Assembly (NCBI GenBank): GCA_016709315.1
Contig: JADJMZ010000006.1
Location: 186,001 to 250,000 of the forward strand
DNA length: 64,000 bases
Origin: Ignavibacteria bacterium
GTDB lineage: Bacteria; Bacteroidota; Ignavibacteria; Tepidaquicellales; Tepidaquicellaceae
Reading direction: 5' to 3'
Shown here piece after piece: positions 9,463-16,830 of this stretch. How positions within the stretch are numbered: the stretch's first letter is position 1; every line of letters starts with the position of its first letter. Under the pieces are notes generated by a model that searched no databases, was not told where the DNA came from, and saw only the letters and a list, made by a program, of their open reading frames with translations. A program made the position numbers and the translations under genes.

Positions 9463-12400
9463 ATGAACAAATTTCTAACAATTCTATTCATCACTTTGAT
9501 TTCGGGAATGGCTTTTTCGAAGGATTTTTATTTCTACAAAGGTAAGAGAATAGATTTAAAGCCCAGAGAAGATAAAATCTCAATAATTCTGAATAATGAA
9601 AACTATTCTGAGATTTCAGTTAAAGAAAGTTTTAAGAGTATTTTAAAAGCAGGTGATAAATTAACTAAAGTCACAGATAAAATTTATCTTCTGACATTCA
9701 GTTCACCTGAAACACAAATTGATATACAGAACAGGATCAGTCTGATAATGGATCAGAAATCCATTGTTAAATTTTCCTCAAAAACTTACTACGGTACTTC
9801 ACGAAAAGTGATAATGCTTCCTTCAGACAGAATAAATCTGAGGTTAAAAAATTCAAGGGATAAAGAAAAATTACTTTCACTGAACATATTAAACAATTGT
9901 TCTGTTGCCGGATTTTCAAAAGACGAAAGAAATTTTATAATTAAAACAAATGATAATAATTCAATTGATATATTAGATATTACTGATATATTTTTTAATT
10001 CCGGTTTGTTTGAATATGCTGAACCGGATTTTATTTATCCGGAAAAGTGTCTGCTATTGTCAGTTCCAAATGATCAGTACTTCTCTTCGCAATGGGCATT
10101 ACTAAATACAGGACAGTTATTATCAACAGGAAGCAGTTTTAGTTTATATGGAGATGCACCAACTGTTAACGGTATTCCGGGAGCTGATATGAATGTATCG
10201 GCAGCTTGGGACTACACTACAGGTTCCGAAAATATTAAAATTGGAATAATTGATTCCGGTATTGATTCATTGCATCCTGATTTTCAGAAAGCGGGACATT
10301 TGCTGCCTGGATATGATGCATTTAATGATATGGATGGATCAGCTGTTGATGTTGGAAATCACGGAACATCCACAGCAGGACTCGCAGGAGCAGTTATGAA
10401 CAATTCCATAGGCATCTCAGGAGTAGCCCCGGATTGTAAATTAATGTCAATATGTATATTTGATATAAACGGAAATACATCAAATTCAGTAATTGCAAGA
10501 GCATTTGATACAGCTGTTGCAAGAGGCATTGATGTATTAAGCAATAGCTGGGGAGGATTAACACCGTCATCAGTTGTAACAAATTCAATTGATAACGCAG
10601 CGATCAACGGAAGAAACGGACTTGGGTGCGCAGTACTTTTTGCATCGGGAAATGACGGACACAATCCGCCTTTATATCCGTCTGTATTGCCAAATGTACT
10701 TAGCATCGGTGCTTCAACACCTCATGATCAGGCAAAATCCCCGGGTAACGGAAATTTCTTTTTCTGGGGAAGTAATTATGGAGAAGATGAAAACGGAGAT
10801 CTCGACATGATAGCGCCGACAAATTGTTACACTTTAAAAGCCGGCGGAGATTATGAACCAAATTTCTGGGGAACATCTGCAACATGCCCCAATGCAGCCG
10901 GGGTTGCAGCGCTTGTTTTATCAGTTAATAATAATCAAACCCGCCAGACTGTTTATTCTAATCTGGCAAAAGGATGCGATAAAATAGACAATGTACCTTA
11001 TGGAATAAATAAAGTTAACGGGAAATGGAATACTTATTACGGTTATGGCAGAATAAACGCTCTGAATTCAGTGAGACTCGCATCAGGAGTTGATGTAACT
11101 CCTCCTACTATAAATCATTTAAATATTAAGTCTTGTTCAAGTACTTATCCTTCTGAAATCAATGCCGAAATTACAGATCAGGACGGATCATCAGTACCAG
11201 TCTCCGGTGAAAATCAGCCAAAATTATTTTATAAAATCAAAAAAGGCAGCGGAAGCTGGTCGGGATTTGATTCAACAACTGCTTATTCAGTCGATGGAAA
11301 TAATTTTAAATTCAAAATTCCTTCTCTTGGTTGGGAATCTGAAGTTAAGTATTATATAAGAGCAACGGATATTAATGATAATGTAATAACTTTTCCAAAG
11401 CATTCTCCAAATGCATTCTGGATATGCTATTATAAAGTAGGAAACATTACTACTGACACCAGAAAATTTTCTGCTTTCAGCGGAGCGGATTACGGAGCAA
11501 CGCTTTCATATCCGGTAATTTTCGGAAATTTTAATATTTTAGATACAAAAGTAATAATTCATATGCGTCATACTTACCTTGATGATGAAGTTATACAGAT
11601 CTTTTCTCCTATTACAGATGCCAACAATAACAGAAAATGCCTGTTCGCATCAAACGGTGGCAACGGAGATAATATATTTGAAGCTTCGGTTTCGGATTCA
11701 GCAAGCTTAAACTGGAACTCCGGAAATCCTCCTTATCTGAATTCTAATTTCAAACCGGAGTATAATCTAAGAGGATTAAACGGAAATAATGCAAACGGTA
11801 TATGGAGAATTCTGCATTTTGACAGGGGTGTTACTGATTATGCTTTTTTTGACAGCGTAAAAATTATTCTGAGCAAGACTACAGGAGCTGCCAGTTCTTG
11901 CGTTAAATTAAACAATCCTGCGGATTCGATAATTAATTTCGATACCACATCATTTCCGGATGTAACAGAGAGAAACTTTTATCTGAAAAATTCCGGAACT
12001 TCTAATCTTGTTATTACAGGTTCAAATTTCAGCGGAACTTATGCTCCAATGTTTTCAATAGTAAATACGCCTTCAACGACAATTCTTCCAAATGACAGCG
12101 GATGTTTTAGAGTCAGATTAAATACAAATATTAGCAACACCTCTCCATCGGAATCAGGTTCTACTCAAAATGCTGTATTAAACATTTTTACTAATGATCC
12201 TTCGAAGCCAATAATTAAAGCTTCCCTTCAGACAAATCAACCATTAGGATTTGGAAGTAAAAATCTGGTTTTAGATATTTTAATAGAAGGATTATACTCG
12301 GATGTTTCCAACAGCATGATTCCGGACAGTCTGACAGTTATGCTCAGGAAGGGATATGCTCCGTATCAGATAGTAGATTCTTCAAAATCATTGGTAAATA

Positions 12401-12792
12401 ACTCAGGGAGAGGATCTTTTAATTTTTTAAATTCAGACAATGACACAAATTATTATTTAGTTGTAAAGCACCGAAACGGTCTTGAGACCTGGAGTTCATC
12501 TTTTCATAAATTTTCTGCTTCGCTTATGACCTGTAATCTGACAGATTCAATATCCAGGGCATTCGGGAATAATCTGATTAAGAAGGGAAACAGATACTGC
12601 ATATACAGCGGAGATGTTAACAATGACGGGACGATAGATGCGCAAGATGTAAGTCTGATAGATAATTCCGCTTATCATTTAAATTCAGGTTATCTTAAGG
12701 AAGATTTAAATTCTGACAATATAATTGACGTTGCCGATATTGGACTTGCTGATAATAACACTTTAAAGGAGATTGCTGTAATAAGCCCATAA
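9463..12792 (+). CDS. Large secreted S8 protease with P-domain and C-terminal dockerin-like module
   Basis: An exported 1109-residue multidomain protease. In order: signal peptide (1-19); prodomain ending FEYAEPDFIYP near residue 190; S8 domain with Asp264, His300 and Ser472 and oxyanion Asn in FASGNDG; a fibronectin/Ig-like linker; a proprotein-convertase P-like domain (about 660-810, ending NGIWRILHFDRG); a choice-of-anchor-like Ig domain; and a C-terminal module of about 185 residues ending in two dockerin type I-like calcium loops (DVNNDGTIDAQD and DLNSDNIIDVAD). The same C-terminal module occurs in the surface protein at 60.6-62.3 kb. No type IX sorting domain is recognisable. A terminator follows. 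Confidence 0.93.
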   Translation: MNKFLTILFITLISGMAFSKDFYFYKGKRIDLKPREDKISIILNNENYSEISVKESFKSILKAGDKLTKVTDKIYLLTFSSPETQIDIQNRISLIMDQKSIVKFSSKTYYGTSRKVIMLPSDRINLRLKNSRDKEKLLSLNILNNCSVAGFSKDERNFIIKTNDNNSIDILDITDIFFNSGLFEYAEPDFIYPEKCLLLSVPNDQYFSSQWALLNTGQLLSTGSSFSLYGDAPTVNGIPGADMNVSAAWDYTTGSENIKIGIIDSGIDSLHPDFQKAGHLLPGYDAFNDMDGSAVDVGNHGTSTAGLAGAVMNNSIGISGVAPDCKLMSICIFDINGNTSNSVIARAFDTAVARGIDVLSNSWGGLTPSSVVTNSIDNAAINGRNGLGCAVLFASGNDGHNPPLYPSVLPNVLSIGASTPHDQAKSPGNGNFFFWGSNYGEDENGDLDMIAPTNCYTLKAGGDYEPNFWGTSATCPNAAGVAALVLSVNNNQTRQTVYSNLAKGCDKIDNVPYGINKVNGKWNTYYGYGRINALNSVRLASGVDVTPPTINHLNIKSCSSTYPSEINAEITDQDGSSVPVSGENQPKLFYKIKKGSGSWSGFDSTTAYSVDGNNFKFKIPSLGWESEVKYYIRATDINDNVITFPKHSPNAFWICYYKVGNITTDTRKFSAFSGADYGATLSYPVIFGNFNILDTKVIIHMRHTYLDDEVIQIFSPITDANNNRKCLFASNGGNGDNIFEASVSDSASLNWNSGNPPYLNSNFKPEYNLRGLNGNNANGIWRILHFDRGVTDYAFFDSVKIILSKTTGAASSCVKLNNPADSIINFDTTSFPDVTERNFYLKNSGTSNLVITGSNFSGTYAPMFSIVNTPSTTILPNDSGCFRVRLNTNISNTSPSESGSTQNAVLNIFTNDPSKPIIKASLQTNQPLGFGSKNLVLDILIEGLYSDVSNSMIPDSLTVMLRKGYAPYQIVDSSKSLVNNSGRGSFNFLNSDNDTNYYLVVKHRNGLETWSSSFHKFSASLMTCNLTDSISRAFGNNLIKKGNRYCIYSGDVNNDGTIDAQDVSLIDNSAYHLNSGYLKEDLNSDNIIDVADIGLADNNTLKEIAVISP

Positions 12793-12820
12793 ATTTTTTT
12801 AAACATCAGTATTTAATAAA

Positions 12821-12857
12821 AACGGATTTTCATTTAAATATGAAATCCGTTTTTTTT
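12821..12857 (+). terminator. Rho-independent terminator after the large protease
   Basis: Arms AACGGATTTTCAT and ATGAAATCCGTT form a 12-bp stem with one bulged T and a short AT loop, followed by an eight-T tract. It lies 29 bases after the stop codon and separates the protease from the JAMM/E2 unit. Confidence 0.88.
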
Positions 12858-12914
12858 ATCTATTCAGATATTATTCGATTTAAAATATTTCTTACATTGA
12901 CTATATTATATTAA

Positions 12915-14099
12915 ATGAAAATAGAATTACAAGACAGTTCAGAAGAAGTAAATATTAAATCTTCCGAACATCCCTTTGACCACTTTTACACCGGGAAAAT
13001 TCAGGAGCCGGGAGATTTTAAGATTTTTATAAAACAGGAAACTCTCGGATCAATAGATGATTATCTCTCAAGCGATATTAATAATGAGCTTGGCGGAGTT
13101 CTAATAGGAAATTTCTGCATAAACAGGGAAGGCGAAAAATTTATTTCTATCAGTGATCATATTATAGCGAAACACACAAATTCATCTATTTCACGGCTCA
13201 CATTTACTCATGAGACGTGGGAGTATATTAATGAGAAACTTGAGCAGGATTTTCCCGGAAAAATCATACTGGGCTGGTTTCATTCACATCCCGGGCATAC
13301 TGTGTTTTTGTCTAACTATGATATTTTCATACAGGAAAATTTTTTTAATCTGGAATACATGGTTGCCTATGTCTTCGATCCGACAATCAGGGAAAGAGGT
13401 TTTTTTTACAAAAGAGATAATGAAATAATAAAATCCAATGGTCATTATTTATATGAAATTATAAACGGGAGATATAACGAATTTAATGATAATATGGACA
13501 AAGACAAGCACATTGAATCTGAAAATATAATTCCTGATCTGAATACTGTTTCAAAAAATATTTCATTTATTCAGAAAGTAAAAAATTTTATGAACCCTCT
13601 TCTGTTACTTTTGAATATTATTTTGCTGTCAGTATTAATTTATAATTATTTTGATCTGAAACAGAAAATTATTTTGAAAGATGACCTGAACCGGGAACTT
13701 AGCGAAGTGAAAAATGAAAATTTAAAATTTAAGGAAAGACTTGATAATTATATTGTGGAAAGCGAGTTAAAGAAAGTAGGACTTTCATCAGATGTAAAGG
13801 ATGAAAAAAATAAAACCATAAAATTGCAGAATACCGAAATTTCTGAAAACAAATCCTCAGATGATAAATCCGTTCAAAATGAAAATCTGAAAGAGGACAT
13901 AAAAGAACCTTTGAATAATAATTCCGCTGCGGAAAGTGTTAAGTATAAAGTTAAACCGGGTGACACTCTTGAAAAAATTTCTTTTCTGTTTTACAAAAGC
14001 AGGGAGGGCATCGCTCAAATTATGCAGAAAAATGATATAAAGAATAAAGCTGACATTAAAATTGGTCAGGTGCTAGAAATACCTGAAGTAATTGAATGA
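12915..14099 (+). CDS. Membrane-anchored JAMM/MPN metallopeptidase with LysM domain
   Basis: A predicted zinc isopeptidase of the JAB1/MPN/Mov34 (deubiquitinase-like) family. The JAMM motif is complete: Glu58 (NELGGVLIG), His123 and His125 (WFHSHPG), then Ser133 and Asp136 with the exact H-x-H-x7-S-x2-D spacing. There is no signal peptide. One TM helix lies at about 227-246, followed by a charged coiled-coil-like stretch (248-285), a low-complexity linker and a C-terminal LysM (about 343-390, YKVKPGDTLEKIS). The topology implies a cytoplasmic peptidase tethered to peptidoglycan. The E2-like gene follows after 33 bases. The architecture is unusual; I cannot name a characterised homologue. Confidence 0.9.
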   Translation: MKIELQDSSEEVNIKSSEHPFDHFYTGKIQEPGDFKIFIKQETLGSIDDYLSSDINNELGGVLIGNFCINREGEKFISISDHIIAKHTNSSISRLTFTHETWEYINEKLEQDFPGKIILGWFHSHPGHTVFLSNYDIFIQENFFNLEYMVAYVFDPTIRERGFFYKRDNEIIKSNGHYLYEIINGRYNEFNDNMDKDKHIESENIIPDLNTVSKNISFIQKVKNFMNPLLLLLNIILLSVLIYNYFDLKQKIILKDDLNRELSEVKNENLKFKERLDNYIVESELKKVGLSSDVKDEKNKTIKLQNTEISENKSSDDKSVQNENLKEDIKEPLNNNSAAESVKYKVKPGDTLEKISFLFYKSREGIAQIMQKNDIKNKADIKIGQVLEIPEVIE

Positions 14100-14132
14100 T
14101 TTTAAAATTGAATTAATGAAAAAATAAATTAA

Positions 14133-14657
14133 TTGAATCCAAGACAAAGAAGATTAGTTTCAGATTTTAAGAAAATGAAAGAAGAATTTTCTGATCATCC
14201 TTACATAAGTTTTGAAACTGAAAACAACGAAGTTCCGCCTGAAAGATATTTTGTGAATTTCAAAAATGTAAAAGGTTTAAGACTCATAAATGATGAGTCC
14301 GGAGAAAAAAAAGAACTGCAGATTGTCAGTGATCACAAAATTGAAATTTATCTTCACTCCGATTATCCGAGATTTAAACCTCAATGTAATTTGCTTACCG
14401 GCGCATTTCATCCGAATTTCAGAATGGCATCTCCTAATGATATTTGTATTGGCGATTACTGGGCGTCGGGTGAAACTATAGTAGATATTATTTATCAGGT
14501 AGGCGAAATGATCACATACCAGAATTACAATGTTTCAAGTCCGCTTAACGGTATTGCGGCAAAATGGGCTAAAGAGAATATAAAATTATTTCCGATTGAT
14601 AATGTAAATCTCAGACAGGCGGAAATAGAAATCAGTCTGAAAGAAAATTCCGATTAA
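14133..14657 (+). CDS. E2 ubiquitin-conjugating enzyme-like protein
   Basis: The protein follows the E2 (UBC) fold plan. An N-terminal basic helix (NPRQRRLVSDFKKMKEEF) is followed by strands, a YPRFKP segment at 78-83 matching the E2 YPFKPP turn, an HPN tripeptide at 93-95, and an ICIG segment with candidate catalytic Cys105, ten residues after the HPN Asn. Trp110 and a helix ending near residue 130 follow. Canonical E2s have the same order, with HPN about eight residues before Cys. The likely start is TTG at 14133, because it preserves the N-terminal helix. It follows the JAMM peptidase and overlaps the next gene by one base. No E1 or ubiquitin-like gene is adjacent. Confidence 0.8.
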   Translation: MNPRQRRLVSDFKKMKEEFSDHPYISFETENNEVPPERYFVNFKNVKGLRLINDESGEKKELQIVSDHKIEIYLHSDYPRFKPQCNLLTGAFHPNFRMASPNDICIGDYWASGETIVDIIYQVGEMITYQNYNVSSPLNGIAAKWAKENIKLFPIDNVNLRQAEIEISLKENSD

Positions 14658-15184
14658 TGATCCTTCCATTTAAAAGCAAACTTCCGGTTATTGATGAAAG
14701 TGTTTTTATTGCTGAAGGGGCAGTTATTATTGGTGACGTAGCAATTGAAAAAGATTCAAGCGTCTGGTTTAATGCAGTAGTAAGAGGAGATGTTCATTTT
14801 ATTAAAATCGGAAAAAGGACAAACATTCAGGACGGAAGTGTGCTTCATGTGACAAACGGAAAACATTCTTTGGAAATAGGAAATGAAGTAACGATAGGAC
14901 ACAATGCTGTAGTACACGGATGTATATTGAAGAATAACATACTCATCGGAATGGGAGCGGTAATACTTGACAGTGCTGTTATTAATTCCAACTCACTTAT
15001 TGCAGCAGGTTCGCTTATAAGAGAAGGATTTATCGTTCCGGAAGGAGTTCTTGCTGCAGGAGTTCCGGCAAAAATTAAGCGGGATTTAACGAAAGAAGAA
15101 ATCAATAGTATTAAGGAAAGCGCATCAGGATATGTAAATTATTCCAAAGAATATATGAAAATGAAAAGTGAAATTATTCAATAA
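14657..15184 (+). CDS. Gamma-class carbonic anhydrase-like hexapeptide-repeat protein
   Basis: A left-handed beta-helix protein of the YrdA/PaaY/gamma-carbonic anhydrase family. Hexapeptide repeats run through most of its 175 residues. NAVVRGDVHFIKIGKRTNIQDGSVLHVT carries the first metal-binding region, and GHNAVVHGC supplies further His ligands (H-x5-H spacing). The family forms trimers with metal at subunit interfaces, and many members have no proven anhydrase activity. The ATG overlaps the E2-like gene's stop (TAATG), suggesting translational coupling. Confidence 0.9.
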   Translation: MILPFKSKLPVIDESVFIAEGAVIIGDVAIEKDSSVWFNAVVRGDVHFIKIGKRTNIQDGSVLHVTNGKHSLEIGNEVTIGHNAVVHGCILKNNILIGMGAVILDSAVINSNSLIAAGSLIREGFIVPEGVLAAGVPAKIKRDLTKEEINSIKESASGYVNYSKEYMKMKSEIIQ

Positions 15185-15403
15185 AGTTTTATCTCATTCA
15201 GAGAAATGAATTAACTGAATTACAATATTTAATATCAATTGACAAAGTTATATTATATAGATATTTTTACAACAAACTTATTATAAAATCTATACCAGAA
15301 CCATTTCAGATTGCAGATAATATTCAGGTTTCATGTAATAATTAAGTTTTCAAGTTAAATTTATAGTTTAAGTACAGCATTTATCATTTAACAAAACAAA
15401 GAA

Positions 15404-15829
15404 GTGACTCTTCAAAAAAATAAAATAACAGAAGAAGATATAATAAAAATAGAAAAGCTGTTTTCAGAAGAATTTAAGAAATCAGATTCATCATATTCGA
15501 TATTGATCCGGAGTGAAAAGGTAAATTCAAATATCAGTGTTGATCTTATACAGGATGAAAATTCGGGATTTCTTGTCTCATTATACACAAATAACACTCA
15601 TCTTCAGCTTCAGTCATGCAGCAGCATAGTGGTAAGCGAAATGCTCGAGGAAGTAATATTTATTTCCGAGACTGAAGAAATGATCTCAGGATTGATAGTT
15701 TCAAAACAGGGAGACTGTGCATTGTATTCTAATGTTGATAAGAAAGTTCTCCGGACTGATTTTTCGGAATTGAATTCTGAAAAACTATTATCCGCAATAG
15801 CATTATCAATTACAGAATCAATTACATAG
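15404..15829 (+). CDS. Protein of unknown function, 141 aa
   Basis: I do not recognise this protein. It starts at GTG 15404 and is soluble, acidic and of mixed alpha/beta character. A helix-rich start (EEDIIKIEKLFSEEF) is followed by alternating hydrophobic strands (YSILIRS, ISVDLIQ, FLVSLYT) and a C-terminal helix. There is no signal peptide, TM helix or Cys cluster, and no diglycine tail, so nothing supports a ubiquitin-like identity. It lies between the gamma carbonic anhydrase and ybeY with about 220 and 53 bases of spacing. Confidence 0.6.
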   Translation: MTLQKNKITEEDIIKIEKLFSEEFKKSDSSYSILIRSEKVNSNISVDLIQDENSGFLVSLYTNNTHLQLQSCSSIVVSEMLEEVIFISETEEMISGLIVSKQGDCALYSNVDKKVLRTDFSELNSEKLLSAIALSITESIT

Positions 15830-15882
15830 ACAGGAACTCTGCAAGGAGTATTTAAAAATTTGATTTTGTATCATTTTCCGGA

Positions 15883-16314
15883 ATGAAAATAAATTACATT
15901 TACAAAGAAACGGATACAGAGAAAAAAAATCACAATAAAGAATTTAAGAATCAAATTACTCTTCTGATATCGCAAACAGAGAAGGAAGAAAAAATCAAAT
16001 TTGGAATTATAAATCTTGTATTTTGTAATGACGAATTTATCAGGGAATACAACAGGAATTATCTCGGGCATGATTATGAAACTGATATCATCACATTTTA
16101 TGATAAAGACGGAAATAATAAGACGGAGGGAGAATTACTGATATCAGTGGAGACAGTAAAAAACAATTCAATCAGATTTAAGTCCGGATATAAGATGGAA
16201 TTATGCAGGGTAATTATTCACGGAATACTTCACTTGTGCGGATATCAGGACAAGACAGCAAAGGAAAGAGCTTTAATGCGAAAGAAAGAAAATTATTATT
16301 TAAAATTAATTTAA
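15883..16314 (+). CDS. ybeY: Endoribonuclease YbeY (rRNA maturation factor)
   Basis: A single-strand endoribonuclease involved in 16S rRNA 3' maturation and ribosome quality control. The signature is HGILHLCGYQDK near the C-terminus, with two of the three zinc-binding His residues in HGxLH. The third position reads D rather than the H of the textbook HGxLHLxGYDH; Bacteroidota homologues commonly have this CGYxDK form. Upstream is the FCNDEFIREYNRNYLGHDYETDIITF segment typical of the family. Length 143 is normal. The DUF494 gene starts three bases after the stop. Confidence 0.93.
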   Translation: MKINYIYKETDTEKKNHNKEFKNQITLLISQTEKEEKIKFGIINLVFCNDEFIREYNRNYLGHDYETDIITFYDKDGNNKTEGELLISVETVKNNSIRFKSGYKMELCRVIIHGILHLCGYQDKTAKERALMRKKENYYLKLI

Positions 16315-16317
16315 AGA

Positions 16318-16773
16318 ATGCACGAAAAAGTCATTGAGATAATTGTTTACATTTTAAATGAAATGAGAAACAGCAAGCAGATCAGTGAAATTGACATAAA
16401 GAGACTTAACTCAGACGGATATACAGATGCGGAGATCAACACAGCTTTTGCGTGGATATTCTCTAAGATAGATTCAGGCGAAAAGCTTTTTGCCGAATCA
16501 TCCGAAACTTCAAAATCACACAGATTTTTTCACAGCGCAGAGCAGAGTATTATGAGCACGGAAGCAATGGGCTATTTGATTCAAATGAAGGAACTCGGAA
16601 TGATAACAGACATGGACGAAGAGCTTATTATTGACAAAATATTTTTGGCAGGCTATCAGAAAGTAGGAGTTGATGAATTAAAACTTATAATCTCGTCATT
16701 GCTTTTTGATTTTGAAGATAAGTCAAATACCTTAAACAGACTGGTTCTCCAGAACAATGAGACAATTCATTAA
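16318..16773 (+). CDS. Smg/DUF494 family protein
   Basis: The N-terminus (MHEKVIEIIVYILNEM) and the YTDAEINTAFAWIF segment match the Smg/DUF494 family, all-helical cytoplasmic proteins of about 150 residues often encoded next to topA. The molecular function is not established. Here it sits directly after ybeY and 57 bases before topA, the usual association. Confidence 0.88.
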   Translation: MHEKVIEIIVYILNEMRNSKQISEIDIKRLNSDGYTDAEINTAFAWIFSKIDSGEKLFAESSETSKSHRFFHSAEQSIMSTEAMGYLIQMKELGMITDMDEELIIDKIFLAGYQKVGVDELKLIISSLLFDFEDKSNTLNRLVLQNNETIH

Positions 16774-16830
16774 ACTTCTTATTTTTCTTTTCAATATTTA
16801 TTCAACCGATTTCATAAATTTAATTTTTTA

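Noticed and set aside
10359..10706. Long antisense open frames within the large subtilase gene
   Set aside because: They are opposite-strand shadows of a well-supported gene with S8 motifs and have no independent motif.
15404..15829. Possible ubiquitin-like partner of the E2-like protein
   Set aside because: 141 residues with no GG tail and no beta-grasp pattern that I can recognise.
15883..16314. YbeY lacks the third His of the HGxLHLxGYDH motif
   Set aside because: From memory of the family, Bacteroidota-type YbeY commonly has CGYxDK at this point, so it is not a defect specific to this gene.
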